From assembly GCF_001703635.1 (NCBI RefSeq), contig NZ_LQZT01000001.1, forward strand, positions 23,875 through 87,874: a DNA stretch of 64,000 nucleotides. Direction: 5' to 3'. Both the position numbers and the translations under genes were made by a program. Shown piece after piece: positions 37,682-47,091 of this stretch (position 1 is its first letter; the number at the start of each line of letters is the position of its first letter). The stretch is from Parahoeflea olei. Lineage in GTDB: Bacteria > Pseudomonadota > Alphaproteobacteria > Rhizobiales > Rhizobiaceae. The notes beneath the pieces are model-generated. The model saw only the letters and a list, made by a program, of their open reading frames with translations. It was not told the DNA's origin and searched no databases.

Positions 37682-38260
37682 TCAGATCTCGGACTGGCTG
37701 GTGATGATGCGGCCGACGAGACCGTAGTCCTTGGCATCCTCGGCCGAGAGCCAGTAGTCGCGGTCGGTGTCGGCGGCGATCTTTTCCACCGGCTGGCCGG
37801 TGGCCTTGGAGAAGATCTTGTTCAGCCGCTCGTTCATCTTGATGATCTCGCGCGCCTGGATCTCGATGTCGGAGACCATGCCGCGGGTGCCGCCCGACGG
37901 TTGGTGCAGCAGGAAGCGGGTGTTGGGCAGGCACAGCCGCTGCTCCTTGGGCACGGAGACATAGATCAGCGCGCCGGCGGAGGCGACCCAGCCGGTGCCG
38001 ATGATCCAGACCTTGGGCTTGATGAAGCCGATCATGTCATGGATCGAATCGCCCGATTCGACATGGCCGCCCGGCGAATTGACGAAGATCCGGATGTCGT
38101 CGTCGCTGGCGGCGGCGAGCGCTGCCAGCTGCGCGCAGACCTTGTGCGCCAGTTCCTGGGTGATGCCGCCATAGATGAAGATCGAGCGCGATTTGAAGAG
38201 GTTGGCTTCCGCTTCCTTGCCCAGCGGCAGTTCTGTCGTCTTTTCGTCTTCGTCGCTCAT
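37682..38260 (-). CDS. ClpP-like serine protease subunit
   Basis: 192 residues starting [15 protein letters not shown]. Crotonase/ClpP fold: [35 protein letters not shown], then the catalytic Ser94 in [12 protein letters not shown], His119 in [10 protein letters not shown] and Asp168 in [12 protein letters not shown]. The triad is complete, but the elbow ASAGA differs from the ASMGA of housekeeping ClpP and no propeptide is evident, so this is a secondary paralogue. It probably needs a Clp ATPase partner, none of which is in the window. Confidence 0.87.
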   Translation of the reverse strand: MSDEDEKTTELPLGKEAEANLFKSRSIFIYGGITQELAHKVCAQLAALAAASDDDIRIFVNSPGGHVESGDSIHDMIGFIKPKVWIIGTGWVASAGALIYVSVPKEQRLCLPNTRFLLHQPSGGTRGMVSDIEIQAREIIKMNERLNKIFSKATGQPVEKIAADTDRDYWLSAEDAKDYGLVGRIITSQSEI

Positions 38261-38444
38261 GAAGGCTCTCCGTGTGGTTCGTATGTCTGCCAGATAGTAC
38301 GAACCGGCGTGCGAAACAATGGCGCAAACCCAATGCGCCGCCAAACAAGCCTGCGGCGCGGCGTTTTCACACCGCGCCGCATCAGGCGTCATTCACCGTC
38401 TGCGGCTCAAGAGATCAGCCGCGGGAAGGTCCGCGCGAGGCAGG

Positions 38445-39902
38445 TCAGGCCTGGACGGCTGCCCGCGCTTCGCCCTGCTCGGGCCGCGGACGACGGTCGC
38501 CGCTCCGCCGCCGGCGGCGGGTCTTCGAAGCCGGCTGCTGCTCGCCCTTGTGATTGGCCACGGCGGAGGGATGGTGGCGGTTGGCGCCGGCTGCGGCTGC
38601 GGGCTTGCCCTGCTGCGGCTTGCCCTGCTGCTGGCCGGGCTTCGCCCCCTGACCCTGCGCCGGCTTGCGGCCCCTGCCCTGCGGCTTGGCGCCAGCCGGA
38701 CGGGCGCCCTGACGCGGGCGCTGGGTGCGGTTGAGCGGCGCGAAATCGCCATCGGGGTCGGCGAGCGCATCGACATAGGTGCCTTCAGGCGCCTTGACCA
38801 CCGGCACCGGCGTCTTCAGCAGCTTCTCGATGTCGCGCAGCAGCGAGCGCTCGTCGGGCGCACAGAAGGTCACGGCGGTGCCCGAGGCGCCGGCGCGCGC
38901 GGTGCGGCCGATGCGGTGGACATAGACTTCCGGAACGTTCGGCAGCTCGTAATTGATCACCAGGCTCACGCCCGGCACGTCGATGCCGCGCGCGGCGATG
39001 TCGGTGGCGATCAGCACCGGCACGGTGCCGGCGCGGAAGCCGGCAAGCGCCCGCTCGCGCTGGCCCTGCGACTTGTTGCCGTGGATCGCCGCTGCGGCGA
39101 TGCCCTCGGCGTCGAGCCGCTTGGCGGCCTTGTCGGCGCCGCGCTTGGTGCGGGTGAACACGATCACGCGCTCGCCCTGCTGCTCGCGGATCAGGCTTGC
39201 CAGCGCGCCCATCTTGGATGAGGACTGCATGTGCATCACCGAATGGTCGACCCGGTCGGCGGTCTTCTTGGCGGGGATCACCGACACTTCAGTCGGATCC
39301 TTGAGATGGCGCGACGACAGTTCGCGGATTTCCTTGGGCATGGTGGCCGAGAACAGCAGCGTCTGCCGCGCAGCCGGCGTCATCGCCAGGATGCGCTTGA
39401 TCGCCGGCATAAAGCCGATATCGAGCATCTGGTCGGCCTCGTCGAGCACGACGACTTCGATCTCGTTGAGCGAAACCGCGCGCTGGTCGATCAGATCGAT
39501 CAGGCGGCCCGGGGTGGCGATCAGGATATCGATGCCGGTCGACAGCGCCTTGATCTGCGGACGGATCGACACGCCGCCGACCACGACCGTCGAGGTCATG
39601 TTGAGCTTGCGGCCGTAGTCTTTGACGCTCTTGGCGATCTGGGCGGAGAGTTCGCGGGTGGGCGACAGGATCAGCGCGCGCACCTTCTTCGGCGCGGCGC
39701 GCTTGCCCGGCGCCAGCCGCTGCAGGATCGGCAGCGAGAAGGCGGCGGTCTTGCCGGTGCCGGTCTGCGCCAGCCCGATCACGTCGCGGCCTTCGAGCAC
39801 CAGCGGGATCGCCTGCGCCTGGATCGGCGTCGGCTTGACGAGCTTGAGGCCGTCAAGCGTGTCGACGAGGGCCTTGGACAGGCCGAGTTCGGAAAAAGTC
39901 AT
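38445..39902 (-). CDS. DEAD-box RNA helicase, RhlE-like with long basic tail
   Basis: 485 residues. Q-motif PTPIQAQAIP, Walker A AQTGTGKT (45-52), DEAD at 154-157, SAT at 185-187, and HRIGRTARAG. After residue ~385 a low-complexity tail rich in Arg, Lys, Gln, Gly and Ala (repeated QQGKP) is expected to bind RNA. RhlE-type helicases act in ribosome assembly and mRNA turnover. The upstream 620 bases could contain a long leader, as for many cold-inducible helicases; that is inference. Confidence 0.93.
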   Translation of the reverse strand: MTFSELGLSKALVDTLDGLKLVKPTPIQAQAIPLVLEGRDVIGLAQTGTGKTAAFSLPILQRLAPGKRAAPKKVRALILSPTRELSAQIAKSVKDYGRKLNMTSTVVVGGVSIRPQIKALSTGIDILIATPGRLIDLIDQRAVSLNEIEVVVLDEADQMLDIGFMPAIKRILAMTPAARQTLLFSATMPKEIRELSSRHLKDPTEVSVIPAKKTADRVDHSVMHMQSSSKMGALASLIREQQGERVIVFTRTKRGADKAAKRLDAEGIAAAAIHGNKSQGQRERALAGFRAGTVPVLIATDIAARGIDVPGVSLVINYELPNVPEVYVHRIGRTARAGASGTAVTFCAPDERSLLRDIEKLLKTPVPVVKAPEGTYVDALADPDGDFAPLNRTQRPRQGARPAGAKPQGRGRKPAQGQGAKPGQQQGKPQQGKPAAAAGANRHHPSAVANHKGEQQPASKTRRRRRSGDRRPRPEQGEARAAVQA

Positions 39903-40522
39903 GGAATGTCTTTCGGGTTCGTGGGCAAAGGCCGGGGCGTGCGCCTGTGCGCCGCCGGTCGCGGACCATGCCCGATAACAACAAGCCCCCTGAGAGCGGT
40001 CTCACCGCAATCGGAGGAGTTCGGGTTTGGCGCATCGCCGCTGGCCGACGCGAAATTTCAGGGTGGACTTTAGGGGAGTCAGAACACGCTCATCGTTGGG
40101 GGCGGCGTGCAGCGGCCGAAGGGGCCCCTATCCAGTTGCCTCCTTAGGCCCCACAAATGCGGCCTTGTCAAGGCGAAAGCCGCCGGCGGTGTCCCCGCCG
40201 CGGCAACAGGATTAACCGTCTGGCACGGCGCCGGTGCCCGCGGCGGCACTGTCGGCAGCCGTGCGCCCCGTCTTTCCGGGCGCGGCAGACCGGCCGCGAC
40301 GACAGAGCCGCAGGCCGCTCGCTGCCGGGTGCAGCCCCGGTGCTCACCCCGCCGACCGTTGCTTTCGGGGGCCCGTCATCCCGGCCACGCCACCCGGCTG
40401 CTGATGCGGCGCTTGTTACCCCCTCGACCGCGCGGAAAGCGATACGGCTGCGGCGATGCTGCGACCCCGAACGTCGCAAATTCGGATTGCCATCCGGGGC
40501 CGGGCGAAATACTGTTTAAGTG
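39903..40522. other. 620-base intergenic region without a supported gene
   Basis: GC-rich open frames on both strands (for example 40107-40595 plus) have no ribosome site and no recognisable domain, and the riboswitch overlaps the longest. A weak inverted repeat TGAGA-GCGG-TCTCA lies at 39991-40004. The region presumably holds the helicase promoter and the promoter for the cobalamin riboswitch. Confidence 0.55.
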
Positions 40523-40710
40523 TTCGGGTTCCATGGAGGCCAAGCCTCCGGGATTAAACGGGAACACGGTAGGGACGACCCGCAACGGGGCCTGATCCGT
40601 GGCTGCCCTCGCAACTGTGAGCGTGAGCCTGCATCCATGATGCCACTGGGAAACCGGGAAGGCGGATGCGGGCGAAAAAGCGTGAGCCAGGATACCTGCC
40701 CGGACTGTGG
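40523..40710 (+). ncRNA. Cobalamin (B12) riboswitch
   Basis: The segment carries a GGGAACACGG-type P3 region, CGCAACTGTGA, the B12-box-like GCCACTGGG and the conserved GAAGGCGG, then GTGAGCCAGGATACCTGCC, a near match to the family consensus GAGCCAGGAGACCTGCC. It ends about 65 bases before the CbiM-like ORF, so it should switch off that gene when adenosylcobalamin is plentiful. Confidence 0.95.
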
Positions 40711-40772
40711 CGGCCGCAACCGCGGTTGCCAACCCAAACCTGTTGCACGATGGGTGCAGAAAGGACATTCAA

Positions 40773-41456
40773 ATGCATATTGAACCCGGCGTCGTCGATG
40801 GCGCCAAAATCGTTCTGAGCTATGCGACGGCCGCCACCGCAGCCGGGCTTGGCCTGAAGATGGCGCTCGACACGATCCGCAAGGACGGCGGCGTGACCGC
40901 GCTCGTCATGCGCTCCGTGATCGCCACGCTCTGCGTCTTCACCTTTTTCGAAGTCTTCCCGCATCACGCCGTGGGCGTGTCGGAAGTCCACCTGATTCTC
41001 GGCTCGACGCTGTATCTGTTGTTCGGCGGCGGCCCCGCTGCCATCGGGCTGGCGCTCGGCCTGCTGGTGCAGGGCGTGTTCTTCGCGCCCTTCGACCTGC
41101 CGCAATACGGCATGAACGTCACCACGCTGCTGGTGCCGCTCTATGCGATGTCGCTGATCGCCAAGCGGATCATCCCCGCAGGCACCGCCTATACCGACGT
41201 CACCTACAAGCAGGCGCTGGCGCTGTCGACCAGCTACCAGGGCGGCATCGTCCTGTGGGTCGGCTTCTGGGCACTTTACGGCCACGGCTTCGGCGCGGAA
41301 AACCTGGCGCAGATCGCCTCCTTCGGCGCAGCCTACATGCTGGTCATCATCGTCGAGCCGCTGGCCGATCTCGGCGTGCTGGCGATTGCCAAGACCATGC
41401 GCCGCCTTGAGGGCGCACCGGTGCTGACCAACAGGCTCTACAACGCCGCCGCCTGA
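40773..41456 (+). CDS. CbiM-like cobalt/nickel ECF transporter membrane protein
   Basis: 227 residues with about six membrane helices, starting MHIEPGVVDGAK; the N-terminal Met-His is the metal-ligand position in CbiM proteins. Lies behind a cobalamin riboswitch, which supports cobalt uptake for B12 synthesis. No CbiN, CbiQ or CbiO gene is adjacent; a strong terminator follows, so it is expressed alone. It may act with an unlinked energising module, or have a different role in cobalamin metabolism. Confidence 0.85.
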   Translation: MHIEPGVVDGAKIVLSYATAATAAGLGLKMALDTIRKDGGVTALVMRSVIATLCVFTFFEVFPHHAVGVSEVHLILGSTLYLLFGGGPAAIGLALGLLVQGVFFAPFDLPQYGMNVTTLLVPLYAMSLIAKRIIPAGTAYTDVTYKQALALSTSYQGGIVLWVGFWALYGHGFGAENLAQIASFGAAYMLVIIVEPLADLGVLAIAKTMRRLEGAPVLTNRLYNAAA

Positions 41457-41485
41457 GCAGCCGTTGAGCCTTCACACAAGTTCGG

Positions 41486-41517
41486 CGCCGCGCAACCCGT
41501 GTTGCGCGGCGTTTTTT
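41486..41517 (+). terminator. Rho-independent terminator after CbiM-like gene
   Basis: Eleven-base-pair perfect stem CGCCGCGCAAC/GTTGCGCGGCG, 4-base loop, then six T residues. Confidence 0.95.
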
Positions 41518-41576
41518 GTGCCCCGGCCGGCGTCAGCGACCGGACTGAACCCTGAGAGACCAGAGGAAGCGACCCG

Positions 41577-42551
41577 ATGAACATCGACATGATCCGCGCG
41601 GCAGACAGCCGGCTCGAAGGCAAGGTCCGGCGCACGCCGCTGCTGTCCTCGCCATTCCTCGACGAGATCGCCGGACGCCGCGTCTGGATCAAGCCCGAAT
41701 GCCTGCAGCACACCGGAAGCTTCAAGTTCCGCGGCGGCTGGTCGGCGGTCTCCGCGATGGAGCCCGAACTCCGGGCGAAGGGCGTGCTGGCCATGTCGAG
41801 CGGCAATCACGGCCAGGGCGTGGCGCTCGCCGCCGCACGCCATGGAGCACCTGCGGTCGTGCTGATGCCGTCCGACGCGCCGCGCCAGAAGATCGCCAAC
41901 ACCCGCGCGCTCGGCGCCGAGGTGGTGCTCTACGATCGCGCCACCGAGGACCGCGACGCGATCGCCGCGAGGCTCACCGAAGAACGCAGCCTCACCCTGA
42001 TCCGCCCGTTCGACGAGCCGGAGGTGATTGCCGGCCAGGGCACCTGCGGCCTCGAGATTGCCCGCCAGGCCACCGAACTCGGCATCGACAAGGCGGACAT
42101 GATCGTCTGCTGCGGGGGAGGCGGATTTGCCTCGGGTGTTGCGCTCGCGCTCGAAGCCGATGCGCCTGGGCTCAGGGTGCGTCCGGCAGAACCCGAAGAC
42201 TTCGACGACATGGCCCGCAGCCTCGCCGCCGGCGAAATCCGGCGCAATGCCAAAACCGCGGGCTCGTTGTGCGACGCGATCCTGACGCCGCAACCGGGCG
42301 CCCTCACCTTCCCGGTTCTCTCCCGTCTTGCCGGGCCGGGCCTTGCCGTGAGCGAGGACGAGGCGCTCAGGGCCATGGCGCTCGCCTTCTCGCGGCTCAA
42401 GCTGGTCGCCGAGCCAGGCGGCGCCGTGGCGCTGGCGGCAGCCCTGTTTCATGGCGACGAGATCGAGGGCGAGGACGTGATCGTCACGATTTCGGGCGGC
42501 AATGTCGATCCCGGCGTGTTTTCCGCCGCGCTCGAGCGCTTCGGCGACTGA
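41577..42551 (+). CDS. Threonine/serine dehydratase-like PLP enzyme
   Basis: 324 residues, fold type II. The PLP lysine lies in HTGSFKFRGG, the substrate loop in SSGNHGQGVALAA, and the phosphate-binding glycine loop in CCGGGGFASG. The C-terminal regulatory ACT domain of IlvA is absent, so it is of the catabolic or serine-racemase-like type. Whether it deaminates threonine, serine or racemises cannot be decided here. Preceded by gaggaagcgacccg as ribosome site. Confidence 0.9.
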   Translation: MNIDMIRAADSRLEGKVRRTPLLSSPFLDEIAGRRVWIKPECLQHTGSFKFRGGWSAVSAMEPELRAKGVLAMSSGNHGQGVALAAARHGAPAVVLMPSDAPRQKIANTRALGAEVVLYDRATEDRDAIAARLTEERSLTLIRPFDEPEVIAGQGTCGLEIARQATELGIDKADMIVCCGGGGFASGVALALEADAPGLRVRPAEPEDFDDMARSLAAGEIRRNAKTAGSLCDAILTPQPGALTFPVLSRLAGPGLAVSEDEALRAMALAFSRLKLVAEPGGAVALAAALFHGDEIEGEDVIVTISGGNVDPGVFSAALERFGD

Positions 42552-42581
42552 CAGCAGGCGCCGCAGCCGCTCAAGATCGGC

Positions 42582-43487
42582 TCAGGCTTCTCTCAGCCTG
42601 ACGCCCTCGTCCTTGGCCTTGTGGCTCGGCTCGACATGGATGATCACCCGCACACCCTCGAGTTCCTCGCGGAGCGCGGCTTCGATCCGGTCGCAGATGC
42701 GGTGGGATTTTTCGACGCTCATCGAGCCATCGACGACCAGATGGAACTCGACGAAGGAAGCGCGTCCGGCCACCCGCGTGCGGATGTCGTGCGCCTCGAT
42801 GGCGCCATTGGCCTCGGCCTTGATGATGGCCTGGATGCGCTGCTCGTCGGCCGGGTCGATGGCCCGGTCCATCAGCCCGTCGACCGAGGAGCCGATCACC
42901 TTCCAGCCCTGCCAGAGCACATTGCCGGCGACGATCAGCGCCAGCAGCGGATCGAGCCGCGGCTGGTCGAAGGCGAGCGCGAGGCCGAGCCCGAAGATCA
43001 CGCCCACCGAGGTGACGACGTCCGAAAAGATGTGATGCCCGTCGGCTTCGAGCGCGGGCGAGCGATGCCGCCGCCCGATCCGCAGCAGCGCCGCGGCCCA
43101 CAATCCGTTGACCAGCGCGGCAAGCGCGTTGACGGCAAGACCCAACACAGGGGCCTCGATGCGCTTGGGCGCCATCAAGCCGTCGATGGCTTCATTGACG
43201 ATAAGCAATGCCGCCACCACGATCAGCACGCCTTCGAGCACCGCCGAGAAATATTCGGCCTTGTGGTGGCCGTAGGGATGGCCGGTATCCGCCGGCTTCT
43301 GGGCATAGCCGATGGCGACGAAGGCGGCGAGCGCCGCAATCACGTTGACGATCGATTCAAGCGCGTCGGAATAGAGCGCAACCGAATCGGTCAGATACCA
43401 GGCCACGAATTTGAGGCCCATCACGCCGATGGAAAGCGGAATCGACCAGAAGGCCAGTCGGCGGACGATGGCGGAGGCTTGCGGCAA
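42582..43487 (-). CDS. Cation diffusion facilitator (CDF) efflux protein
   Basis: 301 residues, about six membrane helices. First CDF signature LTDSVALYSDALESIVNV (metal-binding Asp pair), second-site HHIFSDVVTSVGV (H-x3-D), GHPYGHHKAEYFS loop, and a C-terminal cytoplasmic domain ending RVIIHVEPSHKAKDE. It exports Zn, Fe or related divalent cations. It starts at a TTG (43487) with CAGGAG seven bases upstream; the 4-base gap to the cytochrome gene makes co-transcription likely. No ATG lies close to the family's normal start. Confidence 0.88.
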   Translation of the reverse strand: MPQASAIVRRLAFWSIPLSIGVMGLKFVAWYLTDSVALYSDALESIVNVIAALAAFVAIGYAQKPADTGHPYGHHKAEYFSAVLEGVLIVVAALLIVNEAIDGLMAPKRIEAPVLGLAVNALAALVNGLWAAALLRIGRRHRSPALEADGHHIFSDVVTSVGVIFGLGLALAFDQPRLDPLLALIVAGNVLWQGWKVIGSSVDGLMDRAIDPADEQRIQAIIKAEANGAIEAHDIRTRVAGRASFVEFHLVVDGSMSVEKSHRICDRIEAALREELEGVRVIIHVEPSHKAKDEGVRLREA

Positions 43488-43491
43488 TAGT

Positions 43492-43848
43492 CTACTCCTG
43501 CAGCGAAGCGATATAGGCGATGATGGCATCCACCTGCTCGGGCGTGGCGATGAATTCGGGCATGTCGGGGTGGTCGGCATAGATATGGCCGTCGGCGAAG
43601 GCTTCCTCGAGCGCATCCATCGGAAAGCGCTCCGACAGCGTGCGGAACGGCGGGGCCCCCTCGTGCGGGCTGGCGTCCGCCGCCTCCACGGCGTGGCATT
43701 TGCCGCAATTGATTTCGACCAGTTCGCGCCCCTGCTCGATGCTCGGGTCTTCCCGGGGCTGGGCCTGGGCCGGCGCTGCGGCGAGCACCGCCGCGAGCGC
43801 CGGCGCCAGCCATACCGCCAGCGCTCCCTGCAGGGTTCTGCCGCCCAT
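43492..43848 (-). CDS. Periplasmic c-type cytochrome
   Basis: 118 residues. Signal peptide residues 1-29 (cleavage after AQA), then one haem-binding site CGKCH at 48-52 and the probable axial Met96 in HPDMPEF. The C-terminal helix TPEQVDAIIAYIASLQE completes a class I cytochrome. Its ATG shares a base with the trpE(G) stop and the CDF gene follows 4 bases later. Electron partner unknown. Confidence 0.92.
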   Translation of the reverse strand: MGGRTLQGALAVWLAPALAAVLAAAPAQAQPREDPSIEQGRELVEINCGKCHAVEAADASPHEGAPPFRTLSERFPMDALEEAFADGHIYADHPDMPEFIATPEQVDAIIAYIASLQE

Positions 43849-46037
43849 CAGGCCGCCTCCACCTTTTTCCGGCGCGCCATGTGCGCCACCACATTCTCGA
43901 TGATCCGCATGCCCGCATCCTGGCCCAGCGTCATGATCGATTCGGGATGGAACTGCACCGCCGCCACCGGCAGGCTGTCATGCTCGATCGCCATGATCAC
44001 CCCGTCATCGGTCTCGGCGGTAACACGGAATTCCTTCGGCAGTGTGGCATAGTCGGCGAAAATCGAATGATAGCGGCCGACGGTCACTTCTTTGCCGAGG
44101 CCCGAGAACACCACGCCGTTGGACGCGACCCGGATCCGCGAGGGCTTGCCATGCACCGGCACCGCCAGTTGCCTCAGCGTGCCGCCGAAGCTTTCGGCCA
44201 GCGCCTGCAGGCCGAGACAGACGCCGAACACCGGAAGCTCGCGGGCGCGGATCTTGCGGATGGTCCCGGCACAGTCGAAATCCTTCGGGCTGCCGGGACC
44301 GGGCGACAGCACCACCAGATCCGGATCGATCCGGTCGAACACCTGATCGTCGACGGGCGACCGCACGGTGGTGACCTTCGCGCCGGTCTGCCGGAAATAG
44401 TTGGCGAGCGTGTGCACGAAGGAATCCTCGTGATCGACCAGCAGGATCGAGACCCCCTCACCCACTTTCGCCGTCTGCCGGCCGAGCGAGCCGGAATTGC
44501 CGAGCCGCGCGTCGCGGATCGCAGACAGCATCGCCGAGGCCTTGAGTTCGGTTTCGGCCTCTTCCTCTTCCGGATTGGAATCGAACAAAAGCGTCGCGCC
44601 CGCGCGCACCTCCGCGATCCCGTCCTTGATGCGGATGGTCCTGAGCGTGAGCCCGGTGTTCATGTCGCCGTTGAAGCCGACCATGCCGACCGCGCCGCCA
44701 TACCAGGCACGCGGGCTCTTCTCGTTGTTTTCGAGAAACCGCATCGCCCACAGCTTCGGCGCGCCGGTCACCGTCACCGCCCAGGCGTGGCTCAAAAATC
44801 CGTCGAACGCGTCCATGCCGTCGCGTAAGCGCCCCTCGATATGGTCGACCGTGTGGATCAGCCGCGAATACATCTCGATCTGGCGACGGCCGATCACCTT
44901 GACCGATCCGGGCTCGCACACCCGGCTCTTGTCGTTGCGGTCGACATCCGAGCACATGGTGAGTTCGGATTCGTCCTTCTTCGAGTTCAGCAGCTTGAGG
45001 ATCTGTTCGGAATCCGCGATCGCGTCGTCGCCGCGCTTGATGGTGCCGGAAATCGGGCAGGTTTCGATGCGCCGGCCATTGACCCGGACGAACATTTCCG
45101 GCGAGGCGCCGACCAAATATTCCTGCTCTCCCAGATTGATGAAGAACGAATAGGGCGAGGGGTTGATCGCCTTGAGCCGGCGGCTGATCTCGGACGGCCG
45201 CGCCTCGCAGCGTTCGAAGAAGGTCTGGCCCGGCACCACCTCGAACAGGTCGCCGCGCCGGAAGCTCTCCTTGGCGCGCTTGACGAGCTCGGCATATTCG
45301 CCCGGCGCATGGTCGCCGCGGGCGGGATCGGCAGAGGCATGCCTGAACGGCTCGGGCGCAATCTCCGCATCGCGCCCCTCGGTGCTGATCCCGTCGAGCG
45401 CGAAGTCGTAATGGTCGATCCAGGCCTTGGCGGCATGATGGTCCACCACCAGGATCTCGTCGGGCATGAACAGCAAGAGATCGCGCTGGTCGTCGGGGCG
45501 CACGAGTTTCGCAGGCACGCTGTCGAACTGGAAAGCGAGGTCGTAGCCGAAGGCGCCGTAGAATCCGATATTGCCGTCTTCCTCGGAATGGAACAGGTCG
45601 ACGATCACGCGCAGCACCGAAAACACGGTGGGCGCCCGCGAGCGCTCCTCTTCGGAGAACACCCGGTCCGGCTCCGCCACGTCGATCGCGATGCGGCGCG
45701 CCGCGCGCGCGCTCACCTTGAATTCCGCATGGCCCGCAAGCCGTCCTTCCAGGATCGACAGCAGCGCCTCGCCGCGGCCGTTATAGGCCTCGATCGTCAG
45801 CTTGCGGCCTTTTGAGGAAATGCCGAGCGGCGGATCGACCACCGCCGTGTCCCAACGGGTATAGCGGCCGGGATATTCGTAATTCGACGAGAACACCGCG
45901 CCGCGCCGGCTGTCGAGCGCATCCACATAGCTCGATACCGCATCCGCGTAAGGCGTCTCGCGGCGCCGCCGCGTCACGCTCACCCCGCCGCGCGTGACAT
46001 AGCGCGCGGCCCCGTCTGAAAGTACAGTCGTGCCCAT
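43848..46037 (-). CDS. trpE(G): Anthranilate synthase, fused TrpE-TrpG
   Basis: 729 residues; chorismate plus glutamine to anthranilate. Residues 1-~515 are the component I domain ([43 protein letters not shown]); residues ~530-725 the glutamine amidotransferase ([13 protein letters not shown], nucleophile Cys in [12 protein letters not shown], and FHPES with His/Glu). The fusion is typical of Rhizobiales. The ATG at 46037 has GGAG eight bases before. It is preceded by a tryptophan leader and attenuator, and followed, overlapping by one base, by a cytochrome c gene. Confidence 0.96.
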   Translation of the reverse strand: MGTTVLSDGAARYVTRGGVSVTRRRRETPYADAVSSYVDALDSRRGAVFSSNYEYPGRYTRWDTAVVDPPLGISSKGRKLTIEAYNGRGEALLSILEGRLAGHAEFKVSARAARRIAIDVAEPDRVFSEEERSRAPTVFSVLRVIVDLFHSEEDGNIGFYGAFGYDLAFQFDSVPAKLVRPDDQRDLLLFMPDEILVVDHHAAKAWIDHYDFALDGISTEGRDAEIAPEPFRHASADPARGDHAPGEYAELVKRAKESFRRGDLFEVVPGQTFFERCEARPSEISRRLKAINPSPYSFFINLGEQEYLVGASPEMFVRVNGRRIETCPISGTIKRGDDAIADSEQILKLLNSKKDESELTMCSDVDRNDKSRVCEPGSVKVIGRRQIEMYSRLIHTVDHIEGRLRDGMDAFDGFLSHAWAVTVTGAPKLWAMRFLENNEKSPRAWYGGAVGMVGFNGDMNTGLTLRTIRIKDGIAEVRAGATLLFDSNPEEEEAETELKASAMLSAIRDARLGNSGSLGRQTAKVGEGVSILLVDHEDSFVHTLANYFRQTGAKVTTVRSPVDDQVFDRIDPDLVVLSPGPGSPKDFDCAGTIRKIRARELPVFGVCLGLQALAESFGGTLRQLAVPVHGKPSRIRVASNGVVFSGLGKEVTVGRYHSIFADYATLPKEFRVTAETDDGVIMAIEHDSLPVAAVQFHPESIMTLGQDAGMRIIENVVAHMARRKKVEAA

Positions 46038-46084
46038 TTCCAAGCTCCGTTTGTACCGTCCCGGAAGTCTGGCCGGCGGGGAAT

Positions 46085-46120
46085 AAAAAAAACCGCCGGA
46101 CCAGTGAGGTCCCGGGCGGC
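46085..46120 (-). terminator. Tryptophan attenuator terminator
   Basis: Minus strand: CCGCCCGGGACC-tcact-GGTCCGGCGG stem with two small bulges, followed by eight T residues, lying between the leader peptide and trpE(G). It should form when the leader ribosome moves freely (tryptophan sufficient). Confidence 0.9.
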
Positions 46121-46157
46121 TTGTTGATCGTTAACGCACACGCGTGGTCAAGGCCGC

Positions 46158-46205
46158 CTAGGAGCGGACCCACCACCAGTTCTTCTGTGCCACGTGCATC
46201 GTCAT
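46158..46205 (-). CDS. trpL: trp leader peptide with three consecutive Trp codons
   Basis: Minus-strand frame MTMHVAQKNWWWVRS, 15 codons then TAG, or 13 if the second ATG at 46199 is used. WWW near the end compares with the S. meliloti leader peptide [14 protein letters not shown]. Too short for ordinary gene callers. It sits ~120 bases upstream of trpE(G), with the attenuator between, and acts as the ribosome sensor for Trp-tRNA. In S. meliloti the RNA and peptide also act in trans; that is possible here but not visible. Confidence 0.92.
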   Translation of the reverse strand: MTMHVAQKNWWWVRS

Positions 46206-46266
46206 GACCTAGCTCTTAGCGCAGCGAGCGGGCGGCATCAAGAGAATATGCGCGGGCCAAATCGTC

Positions 46267-47091
46267 TCAATCGAGATCAACATCGAGACGCCGCCAGATC
46301 GCCTCGGAGAGCGAGTAGACCGCGAACAGCACGAAGCCGACGCCGGTGGCGCCGAGCAGCCAGGCGCCGAACGGCAATCCGGAGATGAAGCCGAGCGCGT
46401 CGGCGAGACTTGCCTCGCCGCGCTGGCCGGCGAGCCCCAGCCGCAGGAACAGGAAGGCGATGATGAAGAAGATGAGGCCGCGCGCGCACAGCCCGCCGAT
46501 GGCCGCGACATCGATGAATTTCATGATCGATTCGGAGGCCTCGATATGGTCGCGATACTTGCGCTGGATCGCCTTCCAGATATGTGCCGCACCGACGGTC
46601 ACGAAGATCGCGCTCAGGATCAGCGACACGGGTCCGGCGCCGATGAAGGCGGCCGCGGCGGCGGCGAAGCTTTCCTTCGATCCGCTGCCCGAGCCCCCGC
46701 CGGAGGCAAGGTTCGCCCCCCACCACAGCGAGAAGGTGTAGAGCAGCAGGAAGCCGTAGGTCACCGCCGAGCCCGCGAGCCCGGCGCGGACCGCAAGCCC
46801 CTTCGGACCATGGCCGTGATCATCGGTGTCGAACACCGCCTGCACCAGGCGCCAGGAACAATAGCCCGCAAGGCTGATGATCAGGAGCGGCGTCAAGATC
46901 GCGCTCGCCGTGGAATGGGTGATGAATTCGACCGCGTCCTTGGTATCGCCGCCACCGCCGGTGGTCAGCGCCGCGCTCACCGTGAAGAAGCCGAGCAGCA
47001 GGTAGACCACCGCGCGGGCGCCATATCCGAGCCGCGCAAAGCGCTTGAACCAGTCGCGCCAGCCGGCGATGTCAGGGGCAGAACGGGTCAT
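46267..47091 (-). CDS. DUF1206 membrane protein
   Basis: 274 residues starting MTRSAPDIAGWRDWF, with six membrane helices in three internal repeats (ARLGYGARAVVYLLLGFF, VRAGLAGSAVTYGFLLLY, GLCARGLIFFIIAFLFLRLG), the DUF1206 pattern with glycine-rich helix starts. Function unknown. Its ATG overlaps the stop of the PAP2 gene by 4 bases. Confidence 0.9.
   Translation of the reverse strand: MTRSAPDIAGWRDWFKRFARLGYGARAVVYLLLGFFTVSAALTTGGGGDTKDAVEFITHSTASAILTPLLIISLAGYCSWRLVQAVFDTDDHGHGPKGLAVRAGLAGSAVTYGFLLLYTFSLWWGANLASGGGSGSGSKESFAAAAAAFIGAGPVSLILSAIFVTVGAAHIWKAIQRKYRDHIEASESIMKFIDVAAIGGLCARGLIFFIIAFLFLRLGLAGQRGEASLADALGFISGLPFGAWLLGATGVGFVLFAVYSLSEAIWRRLDVDLD

Noticed and set aside
36364..37737. 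457-codon minus-strand frame opposite rsgA
   Set aside because: Shadow of rsgA, whose GTPase motifs are on the plus strand.
40107..40595. Possible 162-codon gene upstream of the riboswitch
   Set aside because: Runs into the conserved riboswitch core and has no ribosome site or domain; the riboswitch explains the conservation.
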